DNA of 64,000 nt from Phymatolithon calcareum (lineage: Eukaryota; Rhodophyta; Florideophyceae; Hapalidiales), in NCBI GenBank assembly GCA_977006965.1, contig OZ345380.1, positions 930,001 to 994,000 on the forward strand. The letters are read 5' to 3'. The notes under the pieces were generated by a model, which saw nothing but the letters and a program-made list of their open reading frames with translations, did not search any database and had not been told where the DNA came from. Every line of letters begins with the position of its first letter. The first letter of the stretch is position 1. The translations under genes and the position numbers were made by a program. Positions 40,189 to 50,804 of the stretch are shown piece after piece.

Positions 40189-42308
40189 ACTGCACGGTAC
40201 GTTTTTGCTCGGGGTTAGCGCGATCGCCAGCAAGACGTGACTTGAGACGACTGAACGTTCGTGCTGCTGAATTCTTTCCCACCCACGATTGTTCTGTAGG
40301 TGACTGCATTGGGCTGCATAAATTTGAAAGAAAATTTATCTTTTTCGTTTGCTGTTCTGCCCAGCTGAACCATGTGTTTGAAAGCGTCTTTCCACACTTA
40401 AAAGTGGGCTGCATGACACAAAGTAGGAAACAACGCATGACTTCTCTCCACGAGGATGTTTGTTGAATGACAAACGTGGATACTACTGGAGTCACGACCG
40501 TTAGACTTAATTCTGGAAACTACGCAGAAGGGCTCAAACTAATCGCGTGAAAGACCGTGACAAGGTTACTTTTGATCCTTTTACCAGACCATCGCGTTGC
40601 TGCCTCATTTGCAGCATAAATCGAAGCTGGCCATTTGAAATAGCCCAAGCCCTTTCTAAGCCTACCATGTCCAGCCTTTGGCAGCCCATAAGAAAAGAAA
40701 AAATACGCAATTAATCTGGCTTCCGCATATGCAAACAGCTCAAAAACAAACACGATCTCCGTCGAAGTACAGTCAAATTTCAGTCTCACCCTCTTCCCAA
40801 ACCCACATCTCTCGAAAATTGCCACTGAGTGCAACGGGACAGATGACTCGCCGGACCGCCCGCAACTCTATTCAGATGGAGATAAAGAAATAGGTATCTC
40901 TTCGTGAAACGCCCTTCTTGGCCGTGGCGGTCATCTTCTTCTGTTTTGTCGCCCCATCCTCCTCCTTTTGCCCCTTCGCTGGACCGCGAGTACTATGTCA
41001 CACTCTTGAATACGACGCACTCCTGACGGCACCATTGGAATGCAGTTTCATGTGCCTCGTCGTTTAGTGCGTATCGTGCAGAATCCCACGATGGCCGGCA
41101 CAGGTCGCTCGCCCGCTGTCAAACGCGCCACGCATGTCCCGACCGGCTTATCTCACGAATGGTGCCACACGCCCGGGCACGACCGTGGTCGTAAATAGAT
41201 CGTTTTGTAAGAAGGCACTCGTTTGTGCAGCGTGTGTACAAATCTCCGCGATCAATGTGTATGACCGGGAATGGCACGCGGCAGATACAAGTCGTCGCAC
41301 CAACCAGCACTATTCACTATATCGGCCGGTCTTCGGAAAGGAACCGAAATAACCCTGAAGTATTAACCAAGCGATGTACTTGAATGCACGCTAGTTGGAG
41401 AATAAGTCTCAAAAACTGCGTAATCGTCATCAACAGTGTAATGGCGACGGCCACAGAAAATCGTGGAAGCCACGAGCACTCCGAAGACACAATTCGAAGA
41501 ACAGCTGCTCGCACCCGAGCTCTCGAAATCATGATGGGAGATACAGCATCGTCTTCCGCTGCGGCCGCTGTGAGGAAGATGCGGGAATGTGAGCGCTGCA
41601 AGTGCATGTTTGCGATGAGATTGTAGGCCGCAGTGGCTGCCTACCGGAGTGTCTGTCGATTATCCGATTGGTGCAGTTCAAATGACGTTCCTGTGCGGAT
41701 GTAGCGCGAGGACCGGTGATGGCAAGCATGAGCCCGATTCTGTCGATCGTGACGATGGTAACGAAGAAGATGAAGATGAATTTGCTAGACTGGGCCTGAT
41801 CGAGAACTAGAGAATCGCGGAGGGGACCGGCATCCGTGGAGCTAAGAGCAGAGGTCACCGTGGAGGTGACTTCTGCTTGGGGCCTTTGCATGCATAGGCA
41901 TCTGAAATCCTTCTGGAATTTGACAACGGCAGAAAATTGATCCATGCATTGTGCGACGAGTATTGGCAAATCGTTGCAAAATGCACGGATTATTTTCTGC
42001 CTTTGCAGTTAACAAAAAAGGCTTATTTCTTCGGAGTTTCCGATTACACCAGTCCGGAAACTGACATTCTTCAAAACGGCCGCCCTAAACAACTATAAAC
42101 GAATGGAAAATTCACGCTAATCGATTGCAGTCGGCATGAGAATGCATGCTGTTAATACAAAACCATACAAGTTAAGCAAAACATTTAAAAATAAGTCTCA
42201 GTGACCAGTCTAAAAAAATGATATCAATACTTTAGAAGTTCAAAAAAGCGTCGCAGAGTACACTGCGTCCCATACACGAAAAGGGGGCATGCATTCCGGA
42301 CCAAAACA
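40189..42308. other. Intergenic, no gene recognised
   Basis: About 2.1 kb downstream of the sirtuin gene. ORFs up to 146 codons (41529-41969 minus) overlap others and lack motifs. Confidence 0.4.
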
Positions 42309-43847
42309 TCACTCCTCCACCTTCGCAGAATCCCCACCTTGCTCCGAAGCGCCTGCATTTCCCACATCCTTCTTTTCCTCCAATGCAGATTCGCCACCTC
42401 CATTCGTGTCTTTCTGGTCTTCCTCATCTGCACTACTGCCACTGTCATCCTCCAAGTTATTAAGCATAGTAAGAAGACTCGACCGTAAATCATCTTGCTC
42501 CGATTCGTCATGACGAACAGAACTTCCGGAGAACAGGAAGCGGCGCGGAGCCACAAAAGTGCATTCCTTCAAGTCAGTTCCTTCCACAGTGTTTCCAGTC
42601 GCAGGCGGTACGACCGGTGTTGGCGCAACCCCCGGGGGACGGTCCCAGCCAAGCTCGCGGCGAAGGAGATCAATAACAGTATCGCAATTGCCGAGGAGTT
42701 CTATATCAAAGCGGTATTCGACGAGTTCTCGATTCACAAGGAGACGGGGGAGATGTGGCGGGAAAAACTGCGGTATGCGTGCTACCGGAGAAACCTGAAG
42801 ACTTGTTCCGAGAACGAGAAGCAGGTCTGCGGAATGAAGATCTTCATTAAGACAGTCATCGACACGCTCAGGAAGATGCTCGCCAAAAAAGGTAATGTCA
42901 GGCTTGAGCACACCCTGTGCACATGCATCATCAAGCGCTTCGGCATCGGAGTCGCTGTCATCGCATGGGGACTCTTCTGGGGAATTGCAGGTGCGACAGA
43001 GCGGGACTTCTCCACGGGATACTTCGGGCACAATATCGTCTCCAGATATTTGAACGCGACATGTGGGACGCATACAAGTGGCGGTGAGAAAGGAGCCATG
43101 ACAAAGGACGAGACGGTCGGCCGGGACTCCGGCGCGCGCCTCGAGGCCGTCGATATTTTGGGAATAGTTGCGCCGAAGTTTACCACGACGCGCGAGCTCG
43201 GAAATGAAACGATGGGTGGGAGAGGGTCGAATGTCCTTCGAAGGCATGACATCCTTCGCGAAGGCGTAAAATAATTTCGGATCCATTTTGAATTCCGAAA
43301 GATCAAAAATGGCCTGTGGGTCGTGCAACCCGAACCTTTCAAGCACAACCTCGTACAATCCACCCTTGGAACGAAAGTCAGGAATACCACATGAAACACT
43401 CACACCGGCGCCGGACAAGACGACAATATTGCGGGATCGTGCAATAAGCGCGGCAACATCGCCGAAGCTGCTCAGGTTTAAGTCGAGTCGAGGGCGTCCT
43501 TCGACAGCAACACAGTCCGCAACCGCCTTGACGAGCACCGCCAGCTGAGGGAGGTCTGTGTGGAGCGCCGGGGAGGCACGAAGGGCGGCGAGCACAGGGC
43601 CGCGAAGACGTGGGAGATGCGAGAGCGCTTCGGAGACAGCATCCTCGACCGAACGACCATTCGCGACAAGGGCTTGCAGAAGGCGCAGCGTGTGTGCTGA
43701 CTCGGCAGCTTCGGTTTCATCGGCGACTTCCGCTGCCGGCGGTGACCCGGGTGGAGTGGGACTCCCGGTGCGCAAGCGCTTTGCAGGTGGCTCGAGTGTG
43801 TCGCCGCCCTGCCCCGCGGACAGCGCTTCTCTTGGATTGGCATCCAT
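42309..43847 (-). CDS. SIR2: Class I sirtuin (NAD-dependent protein deacetylase, SIRT1/Sir2-like)
   Basis: 512 residues starting at ATG 43845-43847. The catalytic core (about 125-400) has GAGVSVSCGIPDFRS (146-160), S-Q-N-I-D-G-L (229-235), catalytic His250 in L-C-H-G-S-F, zinc ligands Cys258, Cys263, Cys284 and Cys287, DITFFGEHLPE (317-327), L-G-T-S-L-Q-V-S-P-V-A and V-N-R-E (371-374). An acidic run (D-D-S-D-S-D-A-E) is inserted right after the zinc module. The N-terminus has a candidate NLS (P-A-K-R-L-R-T-G) and an Ala/Leu helical region. The C-terminal tail (about 440-512) is very acidic. This layout fits a nuclear SIRT1-type histone/protein deacetylase acting in silencing (family knowledge). 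Confidence 0.94.
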   Translation of the reverse strand: MDANPREALSAGQGGDTLEPPAKRLRTGSPTPPGSPPAAEVADETEAAESAHTLRLLQALVANGRSVEDAVSEALSHLPRLRGPVLAALRASPALHTDLPQLAVLVKAVADCVAVEGRPRLDLNLSSFGDVAALIARSRNIVVLSGAGVSVSCGIPDFRSKGGLYEVVLERFGLHDPQAIFDLSEFKMDPKLFYAFAKDVMPSKDIRPSPTHRFISELARRGKLRRNYSQNIDGLEARAGVPADRLVLCHGSFLTATCMRPTCRVQISGDDIVPEVSRGEVPLCRTCNSPEESPCDDSDSDAEALDDACAQGVLKPDITFFGEHLPERVDDCLNEDLHSADLLLVLGTSLQVSPVARIPQFFPPHLPRLLVNRELVEYRFDIELLGNCDTVIDLLRRELGWDRPPGVAPTPVVPPATGNTVEGTDLKECTFVAPRRFLFSGSSVRHDESEQDDLRSSLLTMLNNLEDDSGSSADEEDQKDTNGGGESALEEKKDVGNAGASEQGGDSAKVEE

Positions 43848-44423
43848 TCCGCCTCGGGAGCCCCAAGAATGTGCGCCCGAGTCAGCGCGGTGCCGCCCAG
43901 CTTGGGCGGGAAATTGTTCCGATAATCAGCAATGTGGCAAATTTAATAATGATGCTTTGCTTATGTGTTGACTCCAACTCCAGATTGTTTTTCAGATGAA
44001 ATAAAGGCGATGAACATAGCATATCATACTCAAGTGTTCAATTGATGAGACATCAATAGAGTCGATACATTGTTGGAGGTAATAGTGCCCACATCGATAA
44101 AGCATCGAAACACATGCTCCGAGGAAATTGTTTTGTAATTATTCCGTGCGATTTGTATTTTAATTCGACTCAAGGGCAATATCCACTACGTTTGAGTCAC
44201 TACTGTAGTGTCACAAGCCGTGTCTGACAATCAGACACAGCTTGTCCAAACTAGAAGCTATACGGATGACTGACATTGATTTTAGAAAGAGGACGTCAAC
44301 TTAAAGTCCACGACGGCTGAACACCGCGTAGATCGTGAAACAGACTTAGGAAGAGTCACCCATTCATTCATCTTGCTCATTCCCCTAGTGGGGCTAGCAG
44401 CAATTCGAGGGCCAAAGTTTCTT
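43848..44423. other. Sirtuin upstream region; no gene recognised
   Basis: About 575 bp. It includes a 14-bp imperfect stem (44214-44227 / 44231-44244; caagccgtgtctga versus tcagacacagcttg) with a 3-nt loop. Confidence 0.4.
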
Positions 44424-44612
44424 CTATTCTATCCTATCGCTAGCGAGTTTGACTGTGGCTTTCACGTCTCGTCCAGGTACGTCACCAAAGATTGATTCTG
44501 GAGTTGGTCTGACGCATTGTAGCAGCACCTGGCGGGCCAGGCGCCGCTCGCCCATTCTAAGAATGTCTCCAAGCCAGTTGTTGCTTTCCGAGTGCCTTCT
44601 CTGCCTCCTGCA
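44424..44612 (-). mobile_element. Short LINE C-terminal fragment of a different clade
   Basis: The minus strand reads N-N-W-L-G-D-I-L-R-M-G-E-R-R-L-A-R-Q-V-L-L, then R-P-T-P-E-S-I-F-G-D-V-P-G-R-D-V-K-A, up to TAG 44424-44426. This matches the post-RT W-x-GH-x-x-RM region of many LINEs and differs from the other families here. The His of GH is replaced (G-D). No tail or target duplication was identified, so the ends are approximate. Confidence 0.6.
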
Positions 44613-47600
44613 AGCCCCTTTCGGGACGGGTCCATTCGCAGCAACCGAAGGGATCCTGTGCCGGGCGCGGGTGCGTGCATTACAGGACAGGAAAATCTAA
44701 GAGGCACCCAGTGTACAAAAAGCGAAGGAGAGGTGTTCAGGGCGATAGGAACACTACATCTCAGAAACAACAGAGCGAAATAAATTGCCATGGGTGCTCT
44801 AGAGAGTGGAATCATGAAGTTTAGTTCATATTAGGTCACCGAGTGAGTCCATTCGCGATTGGCGCACAGATGTGTTGTATAGGATAGTGATTACGTCACA
44901 TCTCTGTGCCAACATGTGCAATACTTCTGCACTCGCGTCGCACATGAACTCCTTTTCCGTGTATTCCTAAGATTCCGGAATGTCTCCAATATTGCTGTTT
45001 CTTTCTTTCTTTCGTGCGGCACCGAACTGTATCACTCGAGAAACTTCTCATCGATCATAAATCTACGTACTTGTATTGCTTTCTATCGACATGATGTGTC
45101 GACTAGTCCACCTTCTAATCGATTGTGAGCAGAGAATGTGAGTTAGTTCGAATACAAGCACAATTTTGTGGTAGCCAATGTGGATTGACCGCGGAGCCAG
45201 CTCCGCATTAGATAAGGCAGAAAAGAGACGAGCACAACAATCTGGACATCTCTATAGTAAGCCATCGTCACTTTCAATCTCGTTTTCTCTCAGTTTCCTT
45301 CCGTTTTTCTGCTGCTTACAGAGCAAGCCAACGTCAAAATAGTGCAACAAACTCCAGGAAGGAAGAAAGGAGTTCTGCGGTCCCGCTTAGTTGACCTACG
45401 ATTTTCGTTGAAATACAGCTCACTGACAGGCCATGTTATGGTCATACTAGTGTGCCCGTACGATATACTAATAGAAAAAGGGATAGCAAGTTTCGCAAAG
45501 AGCTCAGCCCTGTCTAGCTTTGAAAAAGAGTTTTGAGCATTTCTCACCAACATTTTACCCTGCCGAAGACGGTCGTCTTAATGTAGCCCATATTGGTGCC
45601 TTACCGTGCGCACGGGTGAAGTTATAGAAAACAGGAAGTAGAAAATGAAGACAAATATCAGTTCTCAGCCTTCAAACCGACAAAAGCCGGCGCGGCCGTC
45701 GGATGGTAACAACAGTACGTACGATAGGGCTCAATTCAATTGGAGGTACTCCATTGGGGCCAAATCCAAGCCTCCGAACATATGAAATGCGACTGGCTCT
45801 AATTACGGCCCATGTGGGCGTACGAAAACTTTCGTCGCAAAAGTAGTCTGCGGCTGAGTGTGTATGTGCACACCGACCAAAATCAAAAATGCTATGATGT
45901 ATAGTTGCTGTTCTCATCGTACTTATATATGATGTCGACTGCAAGCGATAAACGACCAGGGCAAGATGTCCATGTCCTTGCTATGCCAACGTTGGGAGAA
46001 GACACTGGTGAAACCATGGGAAAACGCCAGGCATTCAACTACTTTCAATTCATGGTCATTCGAAAGGGGAATTCAGAAAGAGTTATGCACCGCGTTGTGC
46101 GGCTGGAGCATGCACGTGTACCGAGAAATAACTATCTTTTGACATTGCTCAAAATAGTCGTTGCGGACCGACCACCCTTTGATGGTGCTGCAGCTCTAGA
46201 TAATACGTTCGCAAGTGATGTGATATATATTATTTCCGCTTCACTGATTTTCTTTCATAGTCGTTGTGGGACAACTTATCGCCGCCTGTCGCGCGCTACG
46301 AGCTTCGAAAATATACTTTTCGAGAATTCACCTCGGAGCAAACATGCAGCAGTGTCTTTTCCTCCTGAAGCTTTGCATAGACAAAATGTGCGCTGCATCA
46401 TGAATCGGTACCGATTGCTAAATTGAAGGACCACAGAGCCTCCCTTGAGCAGTAGGGACAGGTCATGTACTCGTGGGATACAAAGCAAGTTTTTTGATTT
46501 TATGACGTCATGGCAATCCCATCTCTTCTCTCAGCAACTTTTCCATATCTTCCAAGGATTTCGTGGTCCCATCACGAAGGGATATCTCGGTACAGGATTG
46601 CAATGGACATTATGGGGAAATGAGGTACTGGACGTATCCATATTGCATGTACATACACACGTGCACGAAGACGTGGGTTGTCGGAAACACGAGAGCCACT
46701 GTGTATTGAGTGTATGCAATTATGCTACGTAGCGGAGACAATTGTTTGTAAGAAGGTGAACAAGTGGCTGTCCGTCGTGACATTGTAAATTCTGGGGAAG
46801 GGAAAGTATAGAATTGCCGTTAAGATGTAAGCTATTTCCGTCCTCTTCCTCTCGAGCCTGGGCAAGTGTTTTTCGACGAAAGGCTCTTGTTAGAAGAATG
46901 GGAGTGATAAACAAACGGGTCGTGGGACCTGATTGGCGCCAATAGTTTCAGAACTTGTGGACGCGATGGCTGCGTCTTCTTCATTTCTCATCCAATTCCA
47001 GGTGTGGAGGACAGTCGATCAATCACGGAAGCGGAAAAATGTACTATGCCCTTGACATATACTGTATTGGCAAGAGAAGTGTGGCACACTAGAGATCGAT
47101 CGAGATATGAGAACTTCAGGAAGCTGACGTAAGGCACTATCGCTGACGTAAGTGAATAACAACAGGCAGATAATCGCCAAATATAAGCATTTGCTAACGT
47201 CATTAGAGTGTTGACAATTCTGCGTCAAAGTGCGACGACCAGGAGGGAACGTCCAGATGCTGCGATCGCGAACGGGCGCAGAGCGCAATTGGACCGAGGC
47301 ATGAGACCGGAACGCTCAAGTTTGACTGACCATGGAGAGCCGGTCTTGCGAGACGGGCCGTTATCAGTGCACCCGTTCACATTCGCGCGTCCGTTGGCGG
47401 TCCGACCGCGAGCATTTCTGATGGCTGTGGGTGTACTCAGAAGCGGGCAACTCGGCGAAGCACTCTCATGTGCATTTCCCCGCCTCATGTTGTGCGACAT
47501 GAGCGGGGGACGGTTGTTATCCGCCGTGTCGGGCTATTTTCGGGCTGACGGCGGGTGCTATCGTCGGCAGAGATTTGGATTTGAACGGGTGGCGCTAGCA

Positions 47601-48088
47601 CATACAGCACATATGCAGTATTGTATGCAGAGAAGGGCATTGCAGCTCCGTGTGGAGAGTGGAGAGCGAGCCGTGAGATTCGGCTGACATTCGTATAATA
47701 CAATACGGCATGCACACGATGATGTCATCGCTCACTCACTCACACGCTCGAGAAGATCCGATCTCAAAAATTTGAACCGGATTCGAATATGACAAAGATA
47801 CGGAACCGATTTCAAAAATGTCCCAATCTCGCGGGAATCTAACGGTTACATTGCAGCAAGATTCTGCAATGTCTAACTTTACATCGCTTGTGATAGTCAA
47901 ACCGACTAAACTCTTTCAAAATGTCATGCCCGACACGGCCAACAGGCCGTGATCCTTAATTTCTGTCGCCGTGAGCCCGTTCAAACAATTGCTTTCACTC
48001 GAACGGCCCACTTCTGACCGTCCACGTCCGTTTCTCAACCTCCAGTCTCGCTCTCCCTTCTTCAGTCACCCACTGCCCTCTCACGCCA
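44613..48088. other. Large intergenic stretch, no gene recognised
   Basis: About 3.5 kb. Plus-strand ORFs at 45905-46426 (173 codons) and 47208-47687 (159 codons) begin with ATG but show no family motif or convincing codon pattern; they are left unannotated. No repeats of note. Confidence 0.4.
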
Positions 48089-49762
48089 TTGCTCCAACAC
48101 GACACAGCGTGCAAGAAGGAGAGTCTGTCCCACAGACAAGACCGACCCCAACCCTCGCTTCCACCTCGCCAGAATACGGAACAAGTAAACCCCGCCCACG
48201 TGGCCGCCATGCGCGCCCCGCATTCCGCAGGCCCGTGCTCTCGCCACAGTCTCGGTGCTCCTGTGCCACCATCTGCAACCTCCCCACCTTCCGCCTCGAC
48301 CACAGCTTGTTCAAAGTCGTCCCGTCCGCGCGGCATGGCATCCCGCGCGCACTCGCAACCCTGCACCGTTCACCCCGACTCCCTCGCCCCTTCCGGCGTC
48401 GCCGACCGGCCGCCGCCATGCGACCGATCCTCCGACCTCGACCCCCATCGCTCGAGCCGTCGCCGCTCCCTCTGGCAGTGGGGCCCGTCCCGTCGATCAT
48501 CCTCTCTCTTCAACTCCACAACCTCCACCGCCTCCTGTCTCCCCGTCGTGCCACGCCGCACAGCCACATCTCCCTCCGAGCACGCCGAGCCAGCGCTCCG
48601 TCTGAACCGTCTGCGCGGCGCGCACGAACTGGACGAATCGCTGGTACAGCGTCAGTTTCAGCGCATGTACTCCGAGCGTCAGATGCACGCCGCCCGTGCA
48701 CGACGCTCCATGACCGCGGACGAGGAAGAGGAAGAGGAGGATAAGTCTGCAAGCATGACGCAAATCCCGGCCGCCCGCCCGCCGCGACGGAGGGTGTCGC
48801 AGCTCATTCGTGCGTTTCAGCGCGACGAGGTGCCGCTCGGGGGGGATCCATCGTCGAGTAGGGATCGAGCGCTGAGATACTCTGTGCGTGGCAGGTTTCG
48901 CCCGCACGACGGGGAGGGATGCCCGCCACGCGTGCCGCGCACGCTGTCGGCCACGGACGGGGTGAGAGGTGTGCGAATGCGTGCAAAGACACGCACGGTG
49001 AGCGGTGCAGAATGGGCGCGCATGCATTCAGCGGATGATATTGCCTCCTCAACGCCACGCAAGCCGCGCGTGGCACGCGAGGCGAGGGGCGGACCGCTTG
49101 CAGGAAAGATGTTCCACAACGGTGACAACACCTCTGTGAAACGCGCGGTACGCAGCACAAAGACTGAAAAGGAGAACGTCGATCTGACACACAACGAGAA
49201 GCGTACGTCAACCAGTCTGATATTCAGCGAGAGCAAGCTAACCGTCATCCATCCTATCCCCCCCGCTCCAGCCGCGAAGATCACGGAGGAAGCCATCTAT
49301 TCCGACGCCGAATGCGACGCGCAAACACTCCTCAACGCATGGACACCTGTATCGCCACATGCAGCCGCCGCGCGCAACTTTATCGACGCAGGTCCGAGCG
49401 CGACGAATACGTTGCACGCGCTGCGCGCACTCGATCGTGACGGGATTTCACGCGCTACGCCACATGCAGATGTGCTGGATGTGGATGAATTGAAGGATGC
49501 GTCGCCGAAACGGGCAAAGGTACCAGAGATGAGATTCAAATCTACACAGCGTGCAAATAAGGATAACGTCAGATCGGAGCCGAGGGAGGCGGCGTGGGGG
49601 TCGGGCGGACGTGCAAAGTCGCTCGGACGGATTGCGGGACGGGTGAGAGGAAGGGTGCGTAGTGCGCTGGGGCCGATGCCGCCGACTACCGCGCCGAATG
49701 TCAGGGGGAGATGGGCGAGACGGAATCCGTCGTTTGTCAGACCGGCGAGGACGGCGGAGTGA
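48089..49762 (+). CDS. Disordered Arg/Ser-rich protein, unknown function
   Basis: The frame of 557 codons ends at TGA 49760-49762. The start is uncertain: ATGs at 48089, 48209 and 48335 are all in frame, and an overlapping C-rich frame is open across the 5' part. Composition is Arg/Ser/Pro/Ala-rich with a Glu run (E-E-E-E-E-E-D-K) near residue 215 and basic clusters (R-P-P-R-R-R-V-S-Q-L-I-R). The C-terminus is Arg/Gly-rich (G-R-I-A-G-R-V-R-G-R-V-R-S). No domain recognised; it is probably nuclear. The 5' third of the coding strand is C-rich and the last third G-rich, as in the next two genes. Confidence 0.62.
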   Translation: MLQHDTACKKESLSHRQDRPQPSLPPRQNTEQVNPAHVAAMRAPHSAGPCSRHSLGAPVPPSATSPPSASTTACSKSSRPRGMASRAHSQPCTVHPDSLAPSGVADRPPPCDRSSDLDPHRSSRRRSLWQWGPSRRSSSLFNSTTSTASCLPVVPRRTATSPSEHAEPALRLNRLRGAHELDESLVQRQFQRMYSERQMHAARARRSMTADEEEEEEDKSASMTQIPAARPPRRRVSQLIRAFQRDEVPLGGDPSSSRDRALRYSVRGRFRPHDGEGCPPRVPRTLSATDGVRGVRMRAKTRTVSGAEWARMHSADDIASSTPRKPRVAREARGGPLAGKMFHNGDNTSVKRAVRSTKTEKENVDLTHNEKRTSTSLIFSESKLTVIHPIPPAPAAKITEEAIYSDAECDAQTLLNAWTPVSPHAAAARNFIDAGPSATNTLHALRALDRDGISRATPHADVLDVDELKDASPKRAKVPEMRFKSTQRANKDNVRSEPREAAWGSGGRAKSLGRIAGRVRGRVRSALGPMPPTTAPNVRGRWARRNPSFVRPARTAE

Positions 49763-50804
49763 AGCGGGAGGCGGCAGTTTTGGATGGTTGTGGATGAAGG
49801 GAAGGTAATTTATTGTGTGTAGTGATGACGTTGTTTTCGATTTAATTGCTTACTTACTAAACCGATTTAGTGGAAGTTCTTGGCTACTCATAATGGGCTT
49901 TAGTGGCAGTACAGTACTCATCGTTCTTTCGAATCGATCCAGGCCGCACATGCAGCAGATGCCATGCCAGACCGCGTTCTTCGCGTCAGTTGCAGACGCT
50001 GTTCTCGCGTGCACACCGGCACTCGACGCTGCATCTTCGTGTTATTTTATTGATGCCTGTCAGGGCTCAACGAGCACGTTGCACACGTGGCATGGCGTGT
50101 CCGTGTCAACATAGTCGCAGCAGAAAAACCATCACTGTCTTCTTCCCGCTGGCCAGGCCGCGCGCGGTACTGCTGCCCGTCGATCGTTTGATATACTGTA
50201 GTTTCGATGAATAGCCAAGCATCGACGATGCACTTCTACGGTAGTCGACAACGGACAGAAAACATTGTTGACTTCACTGGTCAGATCAGAAGCGCATGGC
50301 ACGGAAATCCCTACCGTCCCGCCATGCGGCGTGCGTTGTCATCCTCCCTCACTTCTGCGGAGAATCTTTAATGCCCTCAGCAACTGCACAAAACTAGCAT
50401 GCAGTCACGCCGTCTCCCTCTCTCTCTCCCACATCCCATTCCCGCCGCTCCAAAACGCAAACGCGCTCATTCCACTTCCCCCGTGCGAACCCGACGCTCC
50501 GCGGCATTTCACAATCCTCATCCCACATCGTGTGTGTGTGTGTGTGTGTCCCAGTCCGCAACGTTGTCAAGAGCGGAACAAACGCACGTTTTCCGCCTGA
50601 CACGCGATGCCTGGCGAGAGCGCGGGTACGTGAAACGTCCACTATCCCTATTCCTCAGCCTGTCAACCAATCGCGTCCCGTCGCCCACGTCTCATCCCCT
50701 CCCGAAAGCCGCACCGCACGTATTACACCCACACTCCTGTCCACATCTGCCTTTCGCCCTTCGCCTTTCGCCCTCCGCCCACGTCCATCCGTGAAATTTT
50801 TGCA
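49763..50804. other. Intergenic with pyrimidine-rich promoter region
   Basis: About 1 kb. From 50389 the plus strand becomes strongly C/T-rich up to the next start codon and includes a (GT)10 run at 50530-50549. No gene recognised. Confidence 0.45.
50530..50549. repeat. (GT)10 microsatellite
   Basis: Twenty bases of uninterrupted GT in the region upstream of the PP2A B''-like gene. Confidence 0.95.

Noticed and set aside
45905-46426. 173-codon plus-strand ORF
   Set aside because: No motif, homologue or codon pattern recognised, and it lies in AT-rich intergenic DNA; length alone is not enough.
47208-47687. 159-codon plus-strand ORF with Arg-rich sequence
   Set aside because: An overlapping antisense ORF is nearly as long and no domain is visible; could be real but unsupported.
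47971-48744. 257-codon Pro/Arg-rich ORF overlapping the 5' part of the 48089-49762 gene
   Set aside because: The C-rich strand keeps several frames open; the 48089 frame continues through to 49762 with a coherent composition, so it was preferred, with low certainty about its start.
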